Shown in pieces: positions 1 through 5,725 of a DNA stretch of 10,557 bases (positions are counted from its first letter, which is position 1; each line of letters starts with the position of its first letter). Source of the stretch: Bacillota bacterium (GTDB taxonomy: Bacteria > Bacillota > Sulfobacillia > Thermaerobacterales > RSA17). The DNA is taken from contig PKRI01000050.1 of the NCBI GenBank assembly GCA_017577485.1, positions 1-10,557 on the forward strand, given 5' to 3'. The translations under genes were made by a program, and so were the position numbers. Below the pieces are notes generated by a model, which worked only from the letters and a program-made list of their open reading frames with translations, did no database searches and had not been told where the DNA came from.

Positions 1-38
1 TCGGTGTACGGGGTGCGGCTCGCGGAACGTCGGACCAT
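1..38 (-). CDS. Possible 5' end of a leftward gene, cut by the window edge
   Basis: On the minus strand an ATG at 38 is preceded by GGGAGG (complement of 44-49) with a 5-base gap, a good ribosome-binding site. The 12 visible codons read MVRRSASRTPYT and stay open to the edge. The fragment is too short to assign a family. In many Firmicutes recG lies upstream of rsmD, but it would run in the same direction as rsmD, so this does not look like recG. The call rests only on the start site and could be chance. Confidence 0.35.
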   Translation of the reverse strand, partial: MVRRSASRTPYT

Positions 39-299
39 CGTGGCCTCCCGCCCTAGTGTGCGCCGCCGGGCCTGCCGGCTATCCCGGGCCGCCGCCCGGC
101 GGGCGCAAGCGCTGCCCGCGCCGCCCGCGGCGGCCGCCGCCCGGGTTGAAAAAGGCGAATCGCCCCCAACCGGAGGCGATCCGCCCTGGGAGAGGAGAAA
201 CCGGAGGAGAGCCCGGCCCGTCGGGCCGAACCGGTGCTCTCACTGGGGTAAGATGAACCGCGGGAGCCGGGATTATGCGGCGCCGGGAGGTGGCGGCAG
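39..299. other. Intergenic region upstream of rsmD
   Basis: About 260 bases with no convincing gene. Positions 85-147 are almost pure G+C, with overlapping short inverted repeats such as GCGGGC (99-104) facing GCCCGC (114-119). A two-tier stem-loop lies at 207-241. TAAGAT at 249-254 resembles a -10 box, but I see no -35 partner, so the rsmD promoter is not resolved. The rsmD ribosome-binding site, GGGAGG, is at 285-290. Confidence 0.6.
207..241. other. Two-tier stem-loop upstream of rsmD
   Basis: The outer arms GAGAGC (207-212) and GCTCTC (236-241) are perfectly complementary. They enclose a second perfect hairpin, CGGCCC (214-219) and GGGCCG (223-228), with a GTC loop. No T-run follows, so it is not a standard terminator. 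It could be a leader structure or a protein-binding site for the rsmD operon, or chance in GC-rich DNA. Confidence 0.4.
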
Positions 300-869
300 G
301 TGCGGATCACGGGCGGTGAGGCCAGGGGCCGGCCGGTGCGGGTGCCCAGGGCCCCGGGGCTGCGTCCCACGCCGGACCGGGTGCGCCAGGCCGTGTTCAG
401 CAAGCTGGCGCCGTGGATCCAGGGGGCCAGGGTGGTGGACCTTTTCGCCGGTTCGGGCGTCATGGGCTTCGAAGCCCTGAGCCGCGGCGCCGCCTCGGCG
501 GTCTTCGTGGAACAGGCCCCGCGCACCGCCGCCGCCCTGGCCGCCAGCGCCCGCGACCTGGGCTACGCCGACCGCGTGCGCGTGGTGCGGGAGGATGTGT
601 TTCACGCGCTACCGAATACCATCGGCCAGGCCGATGCGGATCTGGTCTTCGCCGATCCGCCCTACGACCGGGGCCTGGCCGCCCGGGTGGTTTCGGCAGT
701 GGCCCCGCTCCTGAAGCCGGGCGCCTGGCTGGTGCTGGAGCACAGCGCCCGCGAAGCGGTTCCCGACCAGGTCCCGGGCGTACCGGACTTCCGGTGCGTC
801 GACCGGCGGCGTTACGGCGACACCGTCGTATCCTACTACCGGCGCCTGCTGGAGGAGGGGCCTGGGTGA
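300..869 (+). CDS. rsmD: 16S rRNA (guanine-966-N2)-methyltransferase RsmD
   Basis: RsmD methylates N2 of G966 (E. coli numbering) in 16S rRNA in the assembling 30S subunit, using S-adenosylmethionine. The 189-residue product has the family length. It opens with the typical MRITGGEARGR, then RPTPDRVRQAVF (22-33), the SAM-binding motif DLFAGSG (47-53), and the catalytic DPPY (119-122). The C-terminal RRYGDTVVSYY matches the family end. The GTG start at 300 is chosen because the protein begins exactly where the family does and GGGAGG lies nine bases upstream. It is the first gene of an operon; its stop overlaps the coaD start in GTGA. The rsmD-coaD pairing is widespread in Firmicutes. Confidence 0.95.
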   Translation: MRITGGEARGRPVRVPRAPGLRPTPDRVRQAVFSKLAPWIQGARVVDLFAGSGVMGFEALSRGAASAVFVEQAPRTAAALAASARDLGYADRVRVVREDVFHALPNTIGQADADLVFADPPYDRGLAARVVSAVAPLLKPGAWLVLEHSAREAVPDQVPGVPDFRCVDRRRYGDTVVSYYRRLLEEGPG

Positions 870-1366
870 CCGTCGCAGCCTACCCCGGAAGCTTCGACCC
901 GGTGACCAACGGGCATCTCGACATCATCCACCGGGCCTCGCGCATCTTCGACCAGGTGATCGTGGCCCTCTTCGTCAACCTGGAAAAGTCGCCGATGTTC
1001 ACAGCGGAAGAGCGGCTGGAGATGGTGCGCGAGGTCACGGCCGGCCTGCCCAACGTGACCGTGGAGTCGTCCACGGGGCTGCTGGTGGACTTCTGCCGGC
1101 GCCGGGGCGTCGACGTGGTGGTCCGCGGCCTGCGGGCCATCTCCGACTTTGACTATGAGTTCCAGATGGCCCAGATGAACAAGGAACTGTACGAGCGGGT
1201 CGAAACGGTGTTTATGATGACGCGGAAAGAGCACCTGTTCCTGAGTTCCAGCATCGTCAAGGAAATCGCCCGGCTCGGGGGAGACGTCAGCCGCTTCGTC
1301 CCCGAGGGCGTCCATCGCCGCCTGATGGAGAAGATCGGCGAGACCGGCGGGGGCGGGCTGCGGTGA
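866..1366 (+). CDS. coaD: Phosphopantetheine adenylyltransferase CoaD
   Basis: CoaD catalyses the penultimate step of coenzyme A synthesis, transferring AMP from ATP to 4'-phosphopantetheine to give dephospho-CoA and pyrophosphate in the cytoplasm. The 166-residue product starts with AYPGSFDPVTNGHLD, carrying the nucleotidyltransferase TNGH signature (14-17). It has RGLR at 88-91 and the second nucleotide-binding motif SSSIVKE (127-133; ISSTxVR in most members). The full family length is present. The GTG start at 866 overlaps the rsmD stop by four bases and has GGAGGAGG at 851-858. The C-terminal GGGGLR is a minor extension that ends in a GTGA overlap with the next gene. Confidence 0.97.
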   Translation: MTVAAYPGSFDPVTNGHLDIIHRASRIFDQVIVALFVNLEKSPMFTAEERLEMVREVTAGLPNVTVESSTGLLVDFCRRRGVDVVVRGLRAISDFDYEFQMAQMNKELYERVETVFMMTRKEHLFLSSSIVKEIARLGGDVSRFVPEGVHRRLMEKIGETGGGGLR

Positions 1367-1950
1367 CGCCGCCGGCGGAGGCGAAGGGGGGCTATCCGGT
1401 GCAGGGTGGGAACACCTCCACGGGTTCGCCGGATCCGCGGGCGCCCGAGATCAGGGTCGGCCGCGAGTTGATGCTCCTGATCGACGAGTTTGAGCAGTTC
1501 GTCAACGAACGGCCCCGGGTGCCGTTGACCGGTAAGATCATGTTCGACGAGGACGATCTTTACGGTTTCATCGACCAGCTGCGTGAGGTCATCCCCAAGG
1601 AAATCCAGCGGGCCATGCAGATCACCGCGGAGCGGGATCAGATCCTGGAGCAGGCCGAGGCCCAGGCCGAGACCATCGTGGCCGAGGCGCGCCAGTACGC
1701 CGAGCGACTGATGTCGGAGTCGGCCATCACCCGCCGGGCCGAGGAGGAGTCGGGCCGGATCCTGGCCCAGGTGCGGGAGGAGGCCCGTACGCTGCGCCGG
1801 GAGGCCGACGCCTACGCCGCCGCGGTGCTGTCGCGGCTGGAAGAGACCCTGAACGCGGCGCTGAACCAGGTGCGCCAGGGCAAGGAACACCTGCGGGCCA
1901 TCATGCCTGCCTCCGAGGCGGCGGCCGCCCAGGACGAGGACGACCGCTGA
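1363..1950 (+). CDS. Coiled-coil protein, SepIVA/DivIVA-like, downstream of coaD
   Basis: The 195-residue protein has no signal peptide or membrane segment. Residues 1-30 are Gly/Pro-rich and probably disordered. A conserved block follows (about 36-85), with LLIDEFEQFV, RVPLTGK (52-58) and DQLREVIPKEI. A long charged Ala/Glu/Arg coiled coil covers about 86-178, and the tail is acidic. Such proteins beside coaD are often annotated as ATP synthase subunit B or V-ATPase subunit H-like because of the coiled coil. From memory, the layout better matches actinobacterial SepIVA, a DivIVA-like division factor: a PLTG-type N-block, an E/A-rich coil with AExxRI repeats, and a final R-Q/G-G-K/R-x-x-L-R. 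The GTG at 1363 overlaps the coaD stop. A second in-frame GTG at 1399 has a better ribosome-binding site (AAGGGGGG, 1384-1391), so the protein may be 12 residues shorter. The function is inferred. Confidence 0.75.
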   Translation: MTPPAEAKGGYPVQGGNTSTGSPDPRAPEIRVGRELMLLIDEFEQFVNERPRVPLTGKIMFDEDDLYGFIDQLREVIPKEIQRAMQITAERDQILEQAEAQAETIVAEARQYAERLMSESAITRRAEEESGRILAQVREEARTLRREADAYAAAVLSRLEETLNAALNQVRQGKEHLRAIMPASEAAAAQDEDDR

Positions 1951-2016
1951 AGGCGGGCCGCGTCCCGGCTCGGTACCGCAGTCATCCCCTCATAACAGGT
2001 TTCCGGAGACCAAAGA

Positions 2017-2051
2017 CCGGGGGCCGGCCGCACAGCGCGGCCGGCCCCCGG
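2017..2051. terminator. Strong intrinsic-type hairpin between convergent genes
   Basis: A perfect 15-bp stem runs from CCGGG at 2017 to CCCGG at 2051, with a 5-base ACAGC loop (2032-2036). It lies 66 bases after the coiled-coil gene stop and 57 bases after the leftward lipoprotein gene stop, so it can serve both. The rightward side lacks a T-run. The leftward side reads TCTTTGG just after the stem, a weak one. It is most likely a bidirectional terminator or transcript 3'-end protector. Confidence 0.7.
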
Positions 2052-2103
2052 CGGGTGGGGTGGAGGCCCCCCTTTCGGCGCGTCCCGTGGCGAAGGTACG
2101 TCC

Positions 2104-2118
2104 GGAGCCTACGGCTCC
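2104..2118 (-). other. Small hairpin at the lipoprotein stop codon
   Basis: GGAGCC (2104-2109) and GGCTCC (2113-2118) form a perfect 6-bp stem with a TAC loop and span the TAG stop (2109-2111) of the leftward lipoprotein gene. It may add to transcript termination together with the larger hairpin downstream. It is short enough to be chance. Confidence 0.3.
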
Positions 2119-2330
2119 TGGCCGTCCTCCTCGCCGCCGGACTCGCCGTCGGCGGGGGTAGTGGCATCATCGCTGCCGGGTGAGGCGTCACCGCCGGCCG
2201 GCACCTCGTCACCGCCGCCGGCAGGCGGGGTCTGGGCGTCGCCGCCGGTGCCGGTCCCCCCGCAGGCGGCGAGGAGGAGCAGCAGCACCAGCAGCACGAC
2301 CAGCCAGGGCATCCGGCGCAGTCGAAGCAT
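2109..2330 (-). CDS. Small lipoprotein with acidic, low-complexity tail
   Basis: The 73-residue product has a classic lipoprotein signal: MLRLRR, a hydrophobic run (about 8-20), then the lipobox LAAC with the modified Cys at 23. The mature part is only about 50 residues, rich in Gly, Asp, Glu, Pro and Thr, with no recognisable fold. It is predicted to be diacylglycerol-anchored on the outer face of the membrane. The ATG at 2330 is preferred because AAGGAGG then sits six bases upstream; the ATG at 2336 abuts the ribosome-binding site. It is transcribed divergently from the two-component system, and its upstream region holds the GTCAT repeats listed at 2357-2396. I do not recognise a family. 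It may be a substrate, ligand or accessory of the sensor kinase, but that is inference. Confidence 0.72.
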   Translation of the reverse strand: MLRLRRMPWLVVLLVLLLLLAACGGTGTGGDAQTPPAGGGDEVPAGGDASPGSDDATTPADGESGGEEDGQEP

Positions 2331-2356
2331 CGCCATCCTCCTTCCGCCCCTCCAGG

Positions 2357-2396
2357 ATGACGCCCGCATGTGGCGGCGGCATGACGAGAGTATGAC
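2357..2396 (-). promoter_or_regulatory. Candidate response-regulator operator (GTCAT repeats)
   Basis: Read on the minus strand, GTCAT occurs at 2396, 2385 and 2361, giving spacings of 11 and 24 bases. An 11-base direct repeat, one helical turn, is how OmpR/PhoB-family regulators bind, and GTCATA-N5-GTCAT resembles the core of a PhoB box. It lies 27-66 bases upstream of the lipoprotein start in the gap shared with the response-regulator gene. The same spacing recurs before the protease gene at 4692-4730. No clear -10/-35 boxes were seen. Confidence 0.4.
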
Positions 2397-2486
2397 CACC
2401 TGGTAACAAACGGCGGGGCGGGTATGGCTGGGCGGCGGCGAAGTTTTTGCCGCAGGGTGCGTGGGGTCTTCCGGAGGTGATCGCCG

Positions 2487-3185
2487 GTGAAGCCCCGGGT
2501 ACTGGTGGTCGACGACGATCCCCACGTCGGGGAACTGCTGAGCCTTTACGCAGCCCGGGACGGGTTCACCGTCGAGACGGTCCCGGACGGCGCCGCCGCC
2601 CTGGAGGCGGTGCGCCGGCAGCCGCCCGACCTGGTGATCCTGGACCTCAACCTGCCCAACATGGACGGCCTGGACGTGTGCCGGCAGTTGCGGTCCGGCA
2701 GCGACCGGTGGCTTCCCATCATCATGCTCACAGCCCGTGACGAGGAAGCGGACCGCGTGGTGGGCCTGGAGTTGGGCGCCGACGATTATGTCACCAAGCC
2801 CTTCAGCCCGCGGGAAGTGGTGGCCCGCATCAAGGCTGTCCTCCGCCGGGCCGGGGCGCCGCCGGCCGACGACGGCACCGGCGTGTTCATCCCCGCCGTG
2901 GGCCTGGAGATCCGGCCCCAGGGGCGCCGGGTGTGGGTCGGCGGCCAGGAGGTGGCGCTGGCGCCCCGGGAGTACGACCTGCTGCTGTGCCTGGCCCGGA
3001 ATCCCGGGCGGGTCTTCACCCGCGACGCGCTCCTGGACCAGGTGTGGGGTTACGACTTCTTCGGCGACCCCCGCACGGTGGACGTGCACATCCGCCGGCT
3101 GCGCCGCAAGCTTCCCGAGCCCGCGGCCTCGTGCATCGAAACGGTGTGGGGCGTAGGCTACCGCTTCGAGGTGCCCGCCTCGTGA
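2487..3185 (+). CDS. OmpR/PhoB-family two-component response regulator
   Basis: The 232-residue cytoplasmic transcription factor has a receiver domain (about 3-118): acidic pocket DDD (9-11), phospho-acceptor Asp53 in ILDLNLPNMDG, Thr82 in MLTARD and Lys104 in YVTKPFSPRE. A linker leads to a winged-helix DNA-binding domain (about 133-228) with APREYDLLLCLARNPGRVFTRDALLDQVWG split around the usual helices, RTVDVHIRRLRRKL and the final VWGVGYRF. The GTG start at 2487 follows an excellent GGAGGTGATC site (2473-2482). Its stop overlaps the kinase start in GTGA. The target genes are not shown by the sequence, but repeats upstream of the divergent lipoprotein and the downstream protease are candidates. 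Confidence 0.95.
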   Translation: MKPRVLVVDDDPHVGELLSLYAARDGFTVETVPDGAAALEAVRRQPPDLVILDLNLPNMDGLDVCRQLRSGSDRWLPIIMLTARDEEADRVVGLELGADDYVTKPFSPREVVARIKAVLRRAGAPPADDGTGVFIPAVGLEIRPQGRRVWVGGQEVALAPREYDLLLCLARNPGRVFTRDALLDQVWGYDFFGDPRTVDVHIRRLRRKLPEPAASCIETVWGVGYRFEVPAS

Positions 3186-4678
3186 GCCGGCTGGCGCGCC
3201 GGCTCCACGACCTCTGGGTGCGGATCGGCCTGGGCCGCAGTGTCTTCGGCCGGCTGCTGACCGCCTACACGGGACTGGCGGTGGTGGGCCTGCTGGTCAT
3301 CGGCCTGCTGCTGTCGTACGTGGGCGGGGGATACATCCGCCACCAGAAGCAGGAGGAACTGACCCGGGCCGCCAGGCGGGTCAGCGTGGCGGTTCAGCGC
3401 CTGGTGGGCGGCCCGCCGGCGGGGGAGGCCGGCGAGGAACTGGCCGGGCTGGTGCTCCTGTTGAGCACCACCCTCAATGCGGGTGTGGTCATCTTCGCCG
3501 AGGACGGCACCGTGGTGGCGGCGGCGGCCGGCGACGAGGCCCTGGGCATGGGCAGCGTCGCCGAGGACATCACCCGGCGGGTGGGCGAAGGCCGCATCGT
3601 CACCGCCATCTCCCGCCTGGTGGCCGACGGCCCGCAGGTGCTGCTGAGCGCGGTGCCGCTGGGCGAGGGTGACGGGCCGCGCGGCGGCGTGCTGGTTTAC
3701 GCTCCGGTGACCGACCTGGAGGCCGCCGTGGCCCGCTTCCGCGAGACCATCCTCTGGGTGGCGCTGGCGGTGACGCTGCTGTCCATGGCGGTGGGCTCCT
3801 ACGTATCCTGGACCATCAGCCGCCCGCTGCGCCACCTGCGGCGGGCGGTGGCGGATCTGGCCGCGGGGCGGTATCCCGAGGGTCCGGTGGACCCCGCCGT
3901 CGAAACCGAGGACGAGATCGGCGAGCTGGCCGCCGCCATCGCCGGCCTGGGCCAGAAACTGGCGGCCGCGGACCGGCACCGGCAGCAGGCGGAGGAGAGC
4001 CGCCGGCGGCTGCTGGCCGACGTGTCCCACGAACTCCGGACGCCGCTGACCTCCATCCGCGGCTTCACCGAGGCGCTGCTGGACGAACTGGACGACGATC
4101 CGCAGGCGCGCAGGCGCCACCTGCGGCTGATCCACGAGCAGACCCTGCACCTGAGCCGCCTGGTCCAGGACCTGCTGGAACTCAGCCGCCTGGAGTCGGG
4201 CGACATCCGCCTGGTGCGCCTGCCGGTGGACCTGGGGCAGCTGGTCCGAGGGGTGGCCGAGCGCCTGGCGCCCAACGCCGAAGCTTCGGGTACCCGGCTG
4301 GTGGTGGCGCCCTGCGACGAGCCCCTGCAGGTCATGGGGGACCCCGACCGCCTGGAGCAGATCATCACCAACCTGGCCGTCAACGCCCTGGGAGTTTCGG
4401 CCGGGGGCACGGTCACCCTGGCGGTCCGCGCCCACCAGGACGAGGTGTGCCTGGAAGTGGCCGACACCGGGCCCGGCATCGACCCGGCCGACCTTCCCTT
4501 CATCTGGCAGCGCTTCTATCGCGGCCGCAGCGGCGCCTCGGGAACGGGCCTGGGCCTGGCCATCGTGCGGCACCTGGTGGAACTGCACGGCGGGCGGGTG
4601 GCGGTGGAGGCCCAGCCCGGCCAGGGCGCCCGGTTCCAGGTGTTCCTGCCCCGCCTCTCCGTAACGCACCGTTCATAA
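3182..4678 (+). CDS. HAMP-domain sensor histidine kinase
   Basis: The 498-residue membrane kinase is the partner of the preceding regulator. Order: TM1 (about 24-47), an extracytoplasmic sensor region of about 140 residues (48-188) with a possible PAS/Cache-like core around GVVIFAEDGTVVA, TM2 (189-209), HAMP (210-262), HisKA with phospho-acceptor His283 in VSHELRTPLTSIRGF, and an HATPase_c domain. The ATP-lid boxes DTGPGID (428-434) and GTGLGLA (454-460) and the F-box FIWQRFYRG are intact. The N-box is unusual: NLAVNAL is followed by GVSAGG, whereas most kinases have K/R-Y/F-T-P-x-G-G. The GTG start at 3182 overlaps the regulator stop by four bases, implying coupled translation. The signal sensed is unknown; the adjacent secreted protease suggests envelope or secretion stress. 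Confidence 0.94.
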   Translation: MSRLARRLHDLWVRIGLGRSVFGRLLTAYTGLAVVGLLVIGLLLSYVGGGYIRHQKQEELTRAARRVSVAVQRLVGGPPAGEAGEELAGLVLLLSTTLNAGVVIFAEDGTVVAAAAGDEALGMGSVAEDITRRVGEGRIVTAISRLVADGPQVLLSAVPLGEGDGPRGGVLVYAPVTDLEAAVARFRETILWVALAVTLLSMAVGSYVSWTISRPLRHLRRAVADLAAGRYPEGPVDPAVETEDEIGELAAAIAGLGQKLAAADRHRQQAEESRRRLLADVSHELRTPLTSIRGFTEALLDELDDDPQARRRHLRLIHEQTLHLSRLVQDLLELSRLESGDIRLVRLPVDLGQLVRGVAERLAPNAEASGTRLVVAPCDEPLQVMGDPDRLEQIITNLAVNALGVSAGGTVTLAVRAHQDEVCLEVADTGPGIDPADLPFIWQRFYRGRSGASGTGLGLAIVRHLVELHGGRVAVEAQPGQGARFQVFLPRLSVTHRS

Positions 4679-4686
4679 AGTTGGCC

Positions 4687-4752
4687 GGACCGTCACGGGC
4701 CGGTCACGGTCCTGCAAAAGCCCGGTGTCAACATGGCCGGTGGACGGGTCAC
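4687..4752 (+). promoter_or_regulatory. Candidate operator and hairpin before the protease gene
   Basis: GTCACGG is repeated at 4692 and 4703, exactly 11 bases apart, with further GTCA at 4727 and GTCAC at 4748. The first two intervals, 11 and 24, equal those in the lipoprotein upstream region. The repeats are embedded in an inverted repeat, GGACCGT (4687-4693) with ACGGTCC (4706-4712), which could alternatively be a weak attenuator or terminator of the kinase transcript; no T-run follows. It starts eight bases after the kinase stop and lies 110-170 bases before the protease ATG. Confidence 0.4.
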
Positions 4753-4861
4753 CGCCGGTCGGACAAGCCCCTTCAGGACGGAACAGGGAGGTGAGGACGC
4801 GCCTGCGGTTTCCCGGCCGGCCCGACTCGTCCCAAACCTTTCCGAAGGAGGGACCGGTCGC

Positions 4862-5632
4862 ATGCAGAGGGTGCGGCGCCTGCTGGTCGGCCTGGCTGCA
4901 GGGGCCATCCTGCTGGCGCGCGCCGCGGTGCCGGCGGCCGCGGTGGCGGATGCCGGCGAAGCGGCGGAGGCCCCGTCGCCGGCCGCCGTGGAACTGGGCC
5001 AGGCGTTCGGAGCCCTGGACCAGCGCAGCGCGGCGTTCCTGGCTCAGCAGTTCGCCCGGCGGGCGGTGCAGGCCGGCATCGACCGCCGCTGGCAGGAAGC
5101 CGTGGTACTGGTGACTGCCAGGAACAGCGCCGGCGGTGCCCGCACCGGCACCGGCTTCAACATCCGCCCGTCGGGCCTGGTGATTACCAACCGCCACGTG
5201 GTGGAGGGCGCCCGTTCGGTGGAGATCCGCTTCCGGGACGGGACCGTCTACCCCGCTGCGGAAGTGCGGGTCGACGATGCCGCCGACCTGGCGCTGGTCC
5301 GGCTGAACGGCGCGGATCTGCCCGTGGTGCCCCTGGGCGAGCCCCACCTGCCGCCCGCCGGCTCGGGCGTCACGGTGGTGGGCAATCCCCTGGGCTATCC
5401 GCGCCTGGCGGTGCGCGGCACGGTCCTGGGCTACGCCGGCCAGGGGCCCGAACCGGTGATGGAGATCGACGCCCCCATTCACAGCGGGCACAGCGGCAGC
5501 CCTGTCTTCAATGAGGAGGGGAACGTGGTGGGGGTCGTCTTCGGCGCTTCGGCCGGCGACGGCGGCGGGCGCACCGGGTACGCGGTGCCGTCCACCGCGC
5601 TGCACCGCTTCCTGGCCGTCGAGGCTCCCTGA
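4862..5632 (+). CDS. Secreted trypsin-like serine protease (HtrA-like catalytic domain, no PDZ)
   Basis: The 256-residue protein has an N-terminal signal sequence (RVRR, hydrophobic 7-20, likely cleavage after an AAA/AVA motif near 27-29) and so acts outside the membrane. A helical linker (about 40-78) leads to a chymotrypsin-fold domain. The triad is visible: His112 in VITNRHVVEGA, Asp142 in DAADLALVRL, Ser211 in SGHSGSPVFNEEG. The serine motif is GHSGSP rather than the usual GNSGGP of HtrA. The protein ends after the protease domain, so it lacks the PDZ domain of DegP/HtrA. The ATG at 4862 is chosen because AAGGAGGG lies nine bases upstream (4845-4852) and the signal peptide begins there; the frame is open further upstream. 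Its place after the two-component system suggests regulated quality control or processing of exported proteins. Confidence 0.88.
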   Translation: MQRVRRLLVGLAAGAILLARAAVPAAAVADAGEAAEAPSPAAVELGQAFGALDQRSAAFLAQQFARRAVQAGIDRRWQEAVVLVTARNSAGGARTGTGFNIRPSGLVITNRHVVEGARSVEIRFRDGTVYPAAEVRVDDAADLALVRLNGADLPVVPLGEPHLPPAGSGVTVVGNPLGYPRLAVRGTVLGYAGQGPEPVMEIDAPIHSGHSGSPVFNEEGNVVGVVFGASAGDGGGRTGYAVPSTALHRFLAVEAP

Positions 5633-5660
5633 ATCCGGCGCCAACGGCCGGGTCCCGTGT

Positions 5661-5668
5661 GCTATAGT
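5661..5668 (+). promoter_or_regulatory. Extended -10 promoter for the MATE gene
   Basis: TATAGT at 5663-5668 is preceded by TG one base away (TGCTATAGT), the extended -10 form used by the housekeeping sigma factor. Seventeen bases upstream is only GCCAAC, a poor -35, as is usual for extended -10 promoters. The predicted start near 5675 lies right before the leader hairpin, 50 bases from the ATG. Confidence 0.6.
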
Positions 5669-5678
5669 GGGCGGGTGG

Positions 5679-5699
5679 AGGCCGGCCCAGGGCCGGCCT
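5679..5699 (+). other. Perfect leader hairpin before the MATE gene
   Basis: A 10-base arm starting AGGCCGGCCC is followed by a single A (5689) and its exact complement ending at 5699. It begins about four bases from the predicted transcript start, so the mRNA would carry a 5'-terminal stem-loop. It may stabilise the transcript or be an operator. The ribosome-binding site AAGGAG (5706-5711) follows it. Confidence 0.55.
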
Positions 5700-5725
5700 G
5701 CGGATAAGGAGAGCGGATACCCCGT

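Noticed and set aside
85..147. GC-rich inverted-repeat tract as a terminator or CRISPR-like repeat
   Set aside because: Stems are short and imperfect, no T-run follows, and there is no regular repeat-spacer pattern.
2331..3089. Long minus-strand open frame continuing upstream of the lipoprotein across the response-regulator gene
   Set aside because: It is a shadow: the lipoprotein signal peptide and ribosome-binding site fix the real start at 2330, and the rest is antisense to a clear regulator gene.
3158..4669. 503-codon minus-strand open frame opposite the histidine kinase
   Set aside because: His/Gln/Arg/Gly-rich, no motifs, and fully antisense to an intact kinase; typical of GC-rich shadows.
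4733..4861. Upstream extension of the protease frame to 4733
   Set aside because: The ATG at 4862 has a strong ribosome-binding site and begins a proper signal peptide; the extension would bury it.
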